This document shows, one piece after another, positions 18,116 to 25,379 of a stretch of DNA of 34,607 nucleotides (position 1 is its first letter; the number at the start of each line of letters is the position of its first letter). Position numbers and translations under genes: made by a program. The DNA comes from an uncultured Clostridium sp. (GTDB taxonomy: Bacteria > Bacillota > Clostridia > TANB77 > CAG-508). The DNA lies in NCBI GenBank assembly GCA_900556135.1, contig USNR01000019.1, forward strand, positions 1-34,607, read 5' to 3'. The notes below the pieces were generated by a model, which was not told where the DNA came from, did not search any database, and saw nothing but the letters and a program-made list of their open reading frames with translations.

Positions 18116-19252
18116 TTAACCTTTCATTATTTTTTCAACTTTTCTTATAATATCCTCATTATATTTTTTTACGTTAAACCTTTCTTTTGGTTTAAAGCCC
18201 TTATCCATAAATTCTTCCATTTTTGCAAATATATCATTTGCATCCTTTTTGGTTACATATCCAAACTTATCTTTTATCTGTTCGCTCCCCGCAACATCCG
18301 TTGTTATTATTGGCTTTTCTAATATTAAACTTTCCGTAAAAACTACTGGAGATCCTTCATAATCGGATGTTAAAACAACACAATCAGCCAGCCTTACATA
18401 TGGAAATGGATTCTTTTTTCTTCCACAAAATATAACCCTGTCCGTCAATTTATTCTCTTCTACCATTTTTTTATACTTTGGTGTATCCACGCCTTCACCC
18501 ACCAATAAAACTTTAAAGTTTTTGTTACGTTCCTTCAGCTTTTCAGTCGCTTCAATCAATCTAGATATTTTCTTTTGCAGTTCATCATGTCTACCATAAT
18601 TTAAAAAGATTGTTTGTCCTTCTTTTTTATCTATTCTCTTTAATTCTTCTTCACTTATTTTCTTTAAAGATTTCTCCTCTATTTCTTCATAATTTATTAA
18701 ATTATTTATATGTAAAACTTTATTTCTCATTTCAGGAAATACTTCTAAAAATGAATTCTTACTTTTTTCCGATACAAAAACCAATTTTGTAAAATCTTTA
18801 TAATGTTTTTCCTTAAAGAATTCTTTTACTTTTTCTTTATCTCCACCATATTGCGCTAAATAATCCATGTGACACCATAAAACACTATTTTTAGATGCTG
18901 TTCTTGCTACAAATGATGCAGGTAACGAATATGTTGCATAACAACAAGAAAAGTCAAATTTATTCTTATATCGTCTTATAAATTGTTTTTGTTTTAGAAA
19001 ATTTATTGCTTTTCTTACTAATATTAGCTTATTATTATTAGGTTCATACTCAATAATTTTAATTCTTTTATTTATTGTGTCAAGAAATACCCCTTGTTTT
19101 TTCTCTAGCACAAGAGTTATATTATACATAAAATTTTGTTCTTCATCCTTCAATTGAGTCAAATAATTTATTAATGTAACCAGCGCAGTTTCTATGCCAC
19201 CAACATCTAATGTAACTGCTGAAAAAAGAATGTTTTTCATATTTACTAGCAT
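18116..19252 (-). CDS. GT4 family glycosyltransferase
   Basis: The 378-residue GT-B enzyme has a GGIETALVTL block near 20-28 after the N-terminal strand, NYGRHDELQKKISRLIEA in the linker, VGEGVDTPKYKKM, FCGRKKNPFPYV, and the E-x7-E motif in EGSPVVFTE. The true start may be the ATG four codons later (19240). The family usually begins with MKNILF-like sequence, and the only binding site (AGAGG) stands too close to the first ATG. A hairpin separates it from rpiA upstream. The donor sugar is unknown. Confidence 0.88.
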   Translation of the reverse strand: MLVNMKNILFSAVTLDVGGIETALVTLINYLTQLKDEEQNFMYNITLVLEKKQGVFLDTINKRIKIIEYEPNNNKLILVRKAINFLKQKQFIRRYKNKFDFSCCYATYSLPASFVARTASKNSVLWCHMDYLAQYGGDKEKVKEFFKEKHYKDFTKLVFVSEKSKNSFLEVFPEMRNKVLHINNLINYEEIEEKSLKKISEEELKRIDKKEGQTIFLNYGRHDELQKKISRLIEATEKLKERNKNFKVLLVGEGVDTPKYKKMVEENKLTDRVIFCGRKKNPFPYVRLADCVVLTSDYEGSPVVFTESLILEKPIITTDVAGSEQIKDKFGYVTKKDANDIFAKMEEFMDKGFKPKERFNVKKYNEDIIRKVEKIMKG

Positions 19253-19262
19253 TTCCTCTCTA

Positions 19263-19302
19263 AGATATAAATTTAAGATTATCGCTGTTTAAACTTATAT
19301 CT
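19263..19302 (-). other. Imperfect hairpin between rpiA and GT4 gene
   Basis: AGATATAA (19263-19270) and TTATATCT (19295-19302) form an 8-bp stem that continues, after one mismatch, for about six more pairs. On the coding strand no T-run follows; the ribosome binding site does. It is therefore not a standard terminator and could be an RNA processing or translation-control element. Confidence 0.35.
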
Positions 19303-19998
19303 TTATTTAACTATCTCCACATTATATCCTATGAATAATCCTGATTCTATTACTCCTGTGATATTTTTTATTTTTCTTTCAAGGTCGTCTGTTATCTCAC
19401 TAAAGGTTGCATCTAATATAATATTTCCATTTTCTGTTATAACAGGCCCGTCCTTTTTTAGTGCAAGTCTTAAACTTACCTCATTTGCACCAATTTTATA
19501 CAGCTCCTCTTTTACTATATTTATAGCTTTTGGATTGCACTCCACTGGAATTGGAAATTTAGTTCCTAATTTTTCAACAATTTTACTTTCATCAACTAAT
19601 ATATACGTTTTACCTGCAGATACAATATTTAATTTTTCATTAAACATTGCTGCACCTCTACCTTTTATTAACCAATTATTTCTATCTACTTCATCAGCCC
19701 CGTCGAAACACCAATCCGGCTTTTTTTCTTCCAATGTTGCTGTTGGTATTTTTAAATATGCGCACAACATTTTTATTTCATATGATGTAGGAATTGCAAT
19801 TATATTTAATTTTTCTTCTTGCACTCTATTTGCTATTGCTATTGCAGTTAAGTACGAAGTTGAACCAGAGCCAAATCCTATTACATCTTCATCTTGTACT
19901 ATTGATGCTATTTTTTCTGCTATTTTTTCTTTAGCATCTCTATTTGATATTTCTTCTTTCCACCCTGGTTTTTGCAATGTTTCTCTATTCCATTCCAT
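19303..19998 (-). CDS. rpiA: Ribose-5-phosphate isomerase A
   Basis: The 231-residue protein converts ribulose-5-phosphate to ribose-5-phosphate. All RpiA landmarks are present: GFGSGSTS at 41-48, IPTSYEI near 69-75, the catalytic DGADEVD at 99-105, KGRGAA at 112-117, DESKIV, and a C-terminal ILDATF block. The length matches the family. GGAGG lies 9 bases before the ATG. The location between coaD and a run of glycosyltransferase genes is unusual. Its product is the direct substrate of the PRPP synthetase encoded 3 kb downstream, so I infer that both feed the same PRPP-dependent glycan pathway. Confidence 0.95.
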   Translation of the reverse strand: MEWNRETLQKPGWKEEISNRDAKEKIAEKIASIVQDEDVIGFGSGSTSYLTAIAIANRVQEEKLNIIAIPTSYEIKMLCAYLKIPTATLEEKKPDWCFDGADEVDRNNWLIKGRGAAMFNEKLNIVSAGKTYILVDESKIVEKLGTKFPIPVECNPKAINIVKEELYKIGANEVSLRLALKKDGPVITENGNIILDATFSEITDDLERKIKNITGVIESGLFIGYNVEIVK

Positions 19999-20044
19999 TA
20001 ATCTAAACCTCCAAACATTTTGATTCTTGTCCCAAATACAGCAT

Positions 20045-20506
20045 TTACATTATTTTTAATATTGCCTCAGGTACATATTTAGACACGTCTTTTCCATTCA
20101 TAAATAACTCTCTAACCGTACTAGAACTAATTCCTCCCAAAATTCCGGCTCTTACATAAATTGTATCTAATCCTGATATTTCTTCATTAATTCCCGCAAT
20201 ATTTTCTTCATAGTAATAATCCATATCATCTCTAATTCCTCTTACTAAAAAATTGCAATTGCACTTTTTAGCTGCATCAACCGATAATCCTTCATACGTT
20301 ATAACTTCAACATTATTTATATTTTCTTCTGTTAATGCTTGCTCTATTGCTTGCTTTATAATTTCTTTGTCATATTGTCTTGATTTTTGAATATTAATTC
20401 CTATTCCAATTACCAATTTGTCAAATAATTTAGAAGCTGTTTTTACAACATGCATATGTCCCATCGTAAAAGGATCAAAACTTCCAGCATAGAACCCTAT
20501 ATTCAT
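20045..20506 (-). CDS. coaD: Pantetheine-phosphate adenylyltransferase
   Basis: The protein has 153 residues from the ATG at 20506, preceded by AAAGGAG at 7 bases; an in-frame ATG at 20512 overlaps that site. The nucleotidyltransferase signature GSFDPFTMGH is at the N-terminus. LSVDAAKK, FLVRGIRDD with the ATP-contacting Arg, and ISSSTVREL complete the CoaD pattern. It transfers AMP to 4-phosphopantetheine in coenzyme A synthesis. The block after VRGIRDD (GINEEISGLDTIYV) deviates from the usual NRxLxPxxET sequence, so a divergent copy is possible. It lies 46 bp upstream of rpiA and looks co-transcribed with the glycan genes. Confidence 0.82.
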   Translation of the reverse strand: MNIGFYAGSFDPFTMGHMHVVKTASKLFDKLVIGIGINIQKSRQYDKEIIKQAIEQALTEENINNVEVITYEGLSVDAAKKCNCNFLVRGIRDDMDYYYEENIAGINEEISGLDTIYVRAGILGGISSSTVRELFMNGKDVSKYVPEAILKIM

Positions 20507-20518
20507 TTTCATTCTCCT

Positions 20519-21067
20519 TTATTCACAATATTTTCTATATAATTTTTTCAAATTTTCTCTATTTAATACCTTATCTATTCCATTTATACTTACTTGAGTA
20601 AATACCTCTGTAATCATTGCCTTATTCTTATCATTTAATGGTATATCATCTTTTCTCTTTATCCAGTATTTTAATTGAGTGTCATTTCTCCAACGTTTAC
20701 CATTATATATCATTCCAGCTGCTAAATTATCACAAATCATCTCCACTGTATATCGATATGGCACTAATGGCATTGGATTCTTAGACCTTGGATCATACCA
20801 GTATTCTGCATGATGTTTGTTTCTACCTTTATGGTGAAGCCATGCCTTTGAATAACCATATTTCTTTTTTGCAAAAATTATTGGGCTTATATTCCCATTA
20901 TAAAATTTAGCAGACTCCCAAAATTCTATAAATGAATATTTAGATAAATCGTGAACTAGTCCTCTCCATGGAATTCCAGCTTTTATACTTAATTTAAATA
21001 CTAGCCATCTATGTCTGTTTATAAGATTGTAATGTTTTATTGCATTAGTAAATATATTTTTCGACAT
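20519..21067 (-). CDS. DUF5662-like protein
   Basis: This 182-residue soluble protein is rich in His, Tyr and Trp. Its pattern of LVHDLSKYSFIEFW near 37-50, HHKGRNKHHAEYW near 97-109 and YTVEMICDNLAAGM resembles DUF5662 proteins. The HD pair and clustered His residues suggest a metal site, but the activity is not known to me. It is the first gene of the long minus-strand run, 12 bp upstream of coaD, with AAGGTGG 6 bases before the ATG. Confidence 0.6.
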   Translation of the reverse strand: MSKNIFTNAIKHYNLINRHRWLVFKLSIKAGIPWRGLVHDLSKYSFIEFWESAKFYNGNISPIIFAKKKYGYSKAWLHHKGRNKHHAEYWYDPRSKNPMPLVPYRYTVEMICDNLAAGMIYNGKRWRNDTQLKYWIKRKDDIPLNDKNKAMITEVFTQVSINGIDKVLNRENLKKLYRKYCE

Positions 21068-21093
21068 TTATTACCACCTTTTCTACTTCAATG

Positions 21094-21122
21094 CTAATAC
21101 TATCACAAACTAAGCAAAATCA
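21094..21122 (-). promoter_or_regulatory. Possible promoter for the DUF5662-coaD-rpiA-glycan run
   Basis: On the minus strand TTGTGA, 17 bases, then TAGTAT (each 4 of 6 consensus matches) lie about 30-55 bases before the first gene of the run. It is the best sigma-A-like candidate in the 110-bp gap; the match is weak. Confidence 0.3.
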
Positions 21123-21177
21123 CAAGCATATATTGTAATTTTTTGTTCTAATAAATTTGCAAACCTACACTCTTCTA

Positions 21178-21705
21178 TCATCTTTCCCTTTTTCTTACTA
21201 CAACTCCTGGTATTCCTACCACTGTAGAATCGCTTTTTATATTTTTCAGCACTACCGAATTAGCACCAATTTTTACATTATCTCCAATTTTTATAGGTCC
21301 TAAAACCTTCGCTCCGCAACCAATCATAACATTATTTCCAATATCAGGATGTCTTTTTTTCTTATCTTTTCCTGTTCCTCCTAAAGTAACGCCATGATAT
21401 ATCGTACAATTATTTCCTATCCTTGTTGTTTCTCCTATAACAATCCCCATTCCATGGTCAATAAAAAGTTTTCTTCCTATTTGTGCTCCTGGATGAATTT
21501 CTATACCAGTAATATGTCTAGCTAATTGTGAAATCAACCTTGCTATAAAAAGCAATTTTATCTTATAAAAGAAATGTGCTATCCTGTGAAAAACTATAGC
21601 ATGAAATCCTTGATACAAAAATATTACATATAAAATATTATTTGCCGCAGGGTCTTTTCTCTGTATGTTTTTTGCATCTTCATATAATTCTTTAAATATT
21701 TTCAT
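21178..21705 (-). CDS. cysE: Serine O-acetyltransferase
   Basis: The protein has 175 residues from the ATG at 21705, preceded by AGGTG at 6 bases; the open frame begins at a GTG at 21714 that overlaps this site. It is the short form of CysE/EpsC: an N-terminal helical part (KDPAANNILYVIFLYQGFHAI), then the left-handed beta-helix with hexapeptide repeats (IEIHPGAQIG, IDHGMGIVIGE, YHGVTLGGTG, HPDIGNNVMIGCGA, IGDNVKIGANSVV). The catalytic His pair is in these blocks. It makes O-acetylserine for cysteine synthesis. No cysteine synthase gene is adjacent. Confidence 0.93.
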   Translation of the reverse strand: MKIFKELYEDAKNIQRKDPAANNILYVIFLYQGFHAIVFHRIAHFFYKIKLLFIARLISQLARHITGIEIHPGAQIGRKLFIDHGMGIVIGETTRIGNNCTIYHGVTLGGTGKDKKKRHPDIGNNVMIGCGAKVLGPIKIGDNVKIGANSVVLKNIKSDSTVVGIPGVVVRKRER

Positions 21706-21833
21706 TATAATCACCTATTATATTTTATAAAATTTGTAGAATTTTGTTACTGCTATCTTATTCATTATCTTTATTGTTTTATTTTGTTTGATATTAAACG
21801 CACAAATTTTATGTATACTTTTTGTCATTTTTC

Positions 21834-21862
21834 TTTACTTTCTATGTTTTTTAATGTATAAT
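21834..21862 (+). promoter_or_regulatory. Promoter of the GC-rich small gene
   Basis: TTTACT (21834-21839), a 17-base spacer and a perfect TATAAT (21857-21862) lie about 50 bases before the small gene at 21911. Predicted transcription starts near 21869. Confidence 0.6.
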
Positions 21863-21910
21863 ATACAAATAGCCAACTTGGTTATTATAAAACTTTAAGG
21901 AGTGATTTGT

Positions 21911-22123
21911 TTGTATCATCTAACAAGAAGCGAACGGATCGACGAATTCATTAGGGCTTTTTTAGAGTCTAACGATGAATCTCGTACCATTTTTCCATTG
22001 TTTCCTGGCGAAATCAAGAAAATCGAGGAGGGCAAATACGGATCGGGTATCGACGTTATCGAGCCCAAGCCCTATAGCCGAAATCCCATTCAATCCGTCT
22101 GCACCATTCGCAAACGCACCTAA
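21911..22123 (+). CDS. Unknown 70-residue protein with foreign-looking codon use
   Basis: I do not recognise this family. A good AAGGAG site (21897-21902) lies 8 bases before a TTG start; an in-frame GTG at 21902 overlaps the site. A promoter stands upstream and a terminator right after the stop, so it is a complete single-gene unit. The product is charged and soluble, with no signal peptide or membrane helix: an N-terminal helix-like part (RSERIDEFIRAFLES), then FPLFPGEIKKIEEG and a Pro/Arg-rich C-terminus ending CTIRKRT. By my count 36 of 70 codons end in G or C, and Arg is written CGG, CGA, CGT and CGC, while the neighbours use mostly AGA. It may be newly acquired, or an RNA whose structure fixes the sequence. 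Confidence 0.6.
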   Translation: MYHLTRSERIDEFIRAFLESNDESRTIFPLFPGEIKKIEEGKYGSGIDVIEPKPYSRNPIQSVCTIRKRT

Positions 22124-22127
22124 GTTT

Positions 22128-22158
22128 AATCCCCTTCCATTTTTGGAAGGGGATTTTT
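22128..22158 (+). terminator. Rho-independent terminator of the GC-rich small gene
   Basis: A perfect 11-bp stem, AATCCCCTTCC with GGAAGGGGATT, has a 6-base loop followed by TTT. It begins 5 bases after the stop codon. Confidence 0.9.
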
Positions 22159-22179
22159 AAATATTTCTGTTCTTATTTT

Positions 22180-24135
22180 TTATAATGCTGATTCTAATTC
22201 TTTTATTTCATCTCTTAATTTAGCAGCTTCTTCGAATTCCATTTTTCTAGCATGCTCAATCATCTCATCTGTAAGTTTTGCTATAACTTCTTCTACACTT
22301 ACATTTTTATCCATCTCATATTTTTCTGATGTTTCAGCTACTATGCTTGCTTTTATAGTATCTCTTACGGATTTTTGAATAGTTTTGGGAGTTATGTTAT
22401 GCTCTTTATTGTATTCCATTTGTATTTTACGTCTTCTATTTGTTTCAGATATTGCTTTTTCCATACTTTCAGTAAGTTCATCTGCATACATAATTACCTT
22501 ACCGTCCGTATTTCTAGCGGCACGTCCTATAGTTTGAATTAACGAACGCTCAGAACGCAAAAATCCCTCTTTGTCCGCATCTAATATTGCGACAAGCGAA
22601 ACCTCTGGAATATCTAATCCTTCTCTTAAAAGATTTATTCCTACTAAAACATCAAACTCTCCTAGACGAAGATCTCTAATTATTTCCATTCTTTCTAAAG
22701 CCTTGATATCAGAGTGCATATATCTTACCCTTATGTCAATTCCTGCTAGATATGCTGTTAAATCTTCTGCCATTTTTTTAGTTAATGTAGTCACTAGTAC
22801 TCTTTCATTTTTCTCTGTACGTTCTCTAATCTGTTCTATCAAATCATCAATTTGATTAGTTACTGGTTTAACTTCTATTTTTGGATCTAGTAATCCTGTC
22901 GGACGTATAATTTGTTCTGCCACATTTCCTTTACTGTGTTCTTTTTCATACTCAGCCGGGGTTGCACTAACAAACACCACTTGATTTATTCTTTCCTCAA
23001 ACTCTTCAAACTTTAAAGGTCTATTATCATATGCTGAAGGCAATCTAAATCCATATTTTACTAGCGAATCTTTACGCGCTCTATCCCCATTATACATAGC
23101 TCTAACTTGTGGTATTGTTGCGTGCGATTCATCTATCAACAATAAAAAATCTTTAGGAAAATAATCAAACAAAGTAAATGGCAGAGAACCTGCTGGTCTT
23201 CCACTAATATGTCTAGAATAATTTTCTATACCTTGACAAAATCCCGTTTCTTTCATCATTTCTATATCAAAGTTTGTTCTTTCTTCTATTCTTTGAGCCT
23301 CTATTAGTTTTCCCTGTGATTTGAAATATTGGACTTGCTCTTTCATTTCCTCTTCAATTGTTACAATTGCTCTTTCTAATTTTTCTTTACTTGTTACATA
23401 TTGAGAAGCAGGAGGCACTAAAATATGGCTTCTTAATCCAATCACCTTTCCAGTTAATGGATTTATTTCATTTATTTTTTCTACTTCGTCTCCCCAAAAC
23501 TCTATTCTAACAGCTGACTCACTTTGTGATGATGGATATATTTCTAGTACATCACCTTTTGCTCTGAATGTTCCCCTTTTAAAATCTAACTCATTTCTTG
23601 TATATTGCATACTTATAAGCTTTCTCATTACATCCTCTCTAGACTTATTCATTCCTGGTCGTAATGAAAGCATCATCTCTTGATAATCAACAGGGTCTCC
23701 CAATCCATATATGCAAGAAACAGATGCAACGATTATTACATCCCTTGTTTCAAATAGTGAAAGTGTTGCAGAATGGCGTAATTTGTCTATTTCATCATTT
23801 ATAGAAGCGTCTTTTTCTATATATGTATCAGACGAAGGAATATATGCCTCTGGTTGATAATAATCGTAATAAGATACAAAATATTCAACATTATTTTCTG
23901 GAAAGAACTCTTTAAATTCAGAGTATAACTGTCCCGCTAAAGTTTTATTATGTGCTAAAACTAAAGTTGGTCTTTGCACTTTTTGTATAATATTGGCCAT
24001 AGTAAAAGTTTTTCCAGAACCCGTAACTCCAAGAAGGGTCTGAAATTTTTTACCTTCATCTATTCCTTTTGATAAATATTCTATTGCCTGAGGCTGATCA
24101 CCTGTTGGCTTGTATTCTGAGTGTAACTTGAACAT
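22180..24135 (-). CDS. uvrB: Excinuclease ABC subunit B
   Basis: The protein has 651 residues from the ATG at 24135, where AAAGGAG stands 5 bases upstream; the frame is open to 24150. UvrB verifies damage and loads UvrC in nucleotide excision repair. It has Walker A GVTGSGKT, the beta-hairpin block YYDYYQPEAYIPSSDTYIEKD split over two turns, the helicase motifs VFVSATPAEYE and RSLIQTIGRAARN, and a C-terminal UVR motif (MEFEEAAKLRDEIKELE) that contacts UvrC. No uvrA is adjacent. The binding site overlaps the end of the RhuM remnant, so uvrB may now depend on that pseudogene's promoter. Confidence 0.97.
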   Translation of the reverse strand: MFKLHSEYKPTGDQPQAIEYLSKGIDEGKKFQTLLGVTGSGKTFTMANIIQKVQRPTLVLAHNKTLAGQLYSEFKEFFPENNVEYFVSYYDYYQPEAYIPSSDTYIEKDASINDEIDKLRHSATLSLFETRDVIIVASVSCIYGLGDPVDYQEMMLSLRPGMNKSREDVMRKLISMQYTRNELDFKRGTFRAKGDVLEIYPSSQSESAVRIEFWGDEVEKINEINPLTGKVIGLRSHILVPPASQYVTSKEKLERAIVTIEEEMKEQVQYFKSQGKLIEAQRIEERTNFDIEMMKETGFCQGIENYSRHISGRPAGSLPFTLFDYFPKDFLLLIDESHATIPQVRAMYNGDRARKDSLVKYGFRLPSAYDNRPLKFEEFEERINQVVFVSATPAEYEKEHSKGNVAEQIIRPTGLLDPKIEVKPVTNQIDDLIEQIRERTEKNERVLVTTLTKKMAEDLTAYLAGIDIRVRYMHSDIKALERMEIIRDLRLGEFDVLVGINLLREGLDIPEVSLVAILDADKEGFLRSERSLIQTIGRAARNTDGKVIMYADELTESMEKAISETNRRRKIQMEYNKEHNITPKTIQKSVRDTIKASIVAETSEKYEMDKNVSVEEVIAKLTDEMIEHARKMEFEEAAKLRDEIKELESAL

Positions 24136-24146
24136 ATATACTCCTT

Positions 24147-24617
24147 TCATTCTATTAGAAAAATTTCTTGAATTTCTAGTTTCTCTTCCATTCTCCTTGC
24201 AATGCCTATTAATTGTACCGTTTTTTCTAGATATTCTAGTCTCTTCTGGTTTATAGCATAACCCTTAAGCATATAGGCTTTTAGCGCTTTATTAGCTCAT
24301 TGTCTAAAAATTACACCCCTGTCAGATTTTACTCTATATCCAATACTTACTATCATATCTAGATTATAATATTCTATCTCTCTAGTTACTTTTCTTTCTC
24401 CTTCTTCTTGAACTGTCGCAAATTTTGCGACAGTTGAAACTCCATTCAATTCTTCATTTAGAGCATTGTTTATGTGTTTTTCTATGGTTTTTACATCTCT
24501 ATCAAATAGTTTAGCTAATTATTGCCTGTTTAGCCACACTGTTTCATCTTTCAAGTTAACTTCTAATTTTACTCCTTGATTTTCAAACAAAATAATTTCA
24601 TTTCTTTTTTCGTTCAT
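24147..24617 (-). pseudogene. RhuM-family protein remnant with two nonsense codons
   Basis: Read from an ATG at 24617, the frame encodes MNEKRNEIILFENQGVKLE, then WLNRQ, a TAA at 24519-24521, LAKLFDRDVKTIEKHINNAL, VAKFATVQ, YYNLDMIVSIGYRVKSDRG, IFRQ, a TGA at 24297-24299, then ANKALKAYMLKGYAINQKR, and stops at 24147. This is the N-terminal half of RhuM (virulence RhuM / DNA-binding-like) proteins, usually about 330 residues; only 157 codons remain. The stops replace a Gln-type and the conserved Trp codon, each explained by one base change. The second half is missing and uvrB begins there. Confidence 0.85.
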
Positions 24618-24704
24618 AAGAACACTTCCTTTTTATAAAATTTAGTGTTGCTTCATTTATTAGTACATATAATCTTTATTAATTAATATAGAACCATTGT
24701 TTGT

Positions 24705-24733
24705 ATCTTATAATAAAAATCTTTTTCTGTCAA
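24705..24733 (-). promoter_or_regulatory. Promoter upstream of RhuM remnant, possibly serving uvrB
   Basis: A perfect TTGACA (24728-24733), 17 bases and TAAGAT (24705-24710) stand on the minus strand. No other good promoter is seen between here and uvrB. Confidence 0.55.
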
Positions 24734-24740
24734 CAATTTT

Positions 24741-25229
24741 TTAAATATCCACGACATTAACTTCATGACCATATCCTTTTATTATATCAATTAAATCTGT
24801 TACTTTAAGCCATATTGTTGCGGTATTATCATTTGGATGAATACCTATAATCTGTTCATCCTTAAAAAAATCTTTGTCTAAATAAAATGTTACTTTTAAA
24901 TCTTTATCATTTAATAGACCAAAAGGTGTTACTGCACCAGGAACCAAGTCCATGATGTTTTTCAAATCATCTGTCGAAGCAAAGCTTAGAGGTCGTATAC
25001 CATTATCATTTCTAAATTTTTTCAAATCAACTCTCTTATTTCCTCTTACCGTTATAAGATAATAATTCCTTTTCTTATCATCACGAACAAATAAATTTTT
25101 AGCATCATATTCTGGGTATAATACCTCAACTTCTGATAATTCCTTCATACTAAAAACTGCCTTATGTTCTGTAACTTCATACCATATATTTCTACTTTTT
25201 ATAAAATCATATATTTCTTGTTTATTCAT
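24741..25229 (-). CDS. YbaK/ProX-type prolyl-tRNA deacylase
   Basis: The protein has 162 residues from the ATG at 25229, preceded by AAGGGG about 9 bases upstream; an in-frame ATG at 25250 overlaps the -10 side and has no site. It is a single YbaK/aminoacyl-tRNA-editing domain: YEVTEHKAVFSMKEL near the start, AKNLFVRDDKKRNYYLITVRG, PGAVTPFGLLND as the GxxxP-like substrate block, and IGIHPNDNTATIWL. Free-standing proteins of this type (PrdX/ProXp) remove wrongly attached amino acids, usually Ala, from tRNA-Pro. The family is clear; the exact substrate is not. Confidence 0.88.
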   Translation of the reverse strand: MNKQEIYDFIKSRNIWYEVTEHKAVFSMKELSEVEVLYPEYDAKNLFVRDDKKRNYYLITVRGNKRVDLKKFRNDNGIRPLSFASTDDLKNIMDLVPGAVTPFGLLNDKDLKVTFYLDKDFFKDEQIIGIHPNDNTATIWLKVTDLIDIIKGYGHEVNVVDI

Positions 25230-25258
25230 ATTAACTTTCCCCTTTTCCATTTAACATA

Positions 25259-25287
25259 TTTATACCACTTGCTATGTTTTTTGTATA
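25259..25287 (-). promoter_or_regulatory. Extended -10 promoter of the tRNA-editing gene
   Basis: On the minus strand TATACA (25282-25287), 17 bases and TATAAA (25259-25264) are preceded by TGG, giving a TGn extended -10. It lies about 30 bases before the start. Confidence 0.55.
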
Positions 25288-25300
25288 TAGTTTTTTATAA

Positions 25301-25350
25301 AAAATGAAGCAAATCCAAAAGTTAAACACTTTTTAGATTCACTTCATTTT
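25301..25350 (-). terminator. Terminator of the GNAT gene
   Basis: In the transcript direction AAATGAAGTGAATC pairs with GGATTTGCTTCATTT over 14 pairs, two of them G-U, followed by TTTTTTATAAAA. It lies about 30 bp after the GNAT stop and before the promoter of the tRNA-editing gene. Confidence 0.8.
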
Positions 25351-25379
25351 ATGGCATTTTGTTTTCCTTTATTTAGTTA

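Noticed and set aside
19331..20023. Open frame of 230 codons on the plus strand opposite rpiA
   Set aside because: It is antisense to a well-conserved enzyme, has no plausible ribosome binding site, and its composition is what the reverse of rpiA would give.
21715..21833. Cysteine T-box or riboswitch before cysE
   Set aside because: The upstream stretch is only about 130 bases, AT-rich, with no T-box sequence or terminator/antiterminator pair.
24297..24299. TGA at the position of a conserved Trp codon in the RhuM-like frame, hinting at a recoded genetic code
   Set aside because: A TAA also interrupts the same frame at 24519-24521, the second half of the gene is missing, and intact genes here use TGG for Trp. 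A decayed gene explains all of it.
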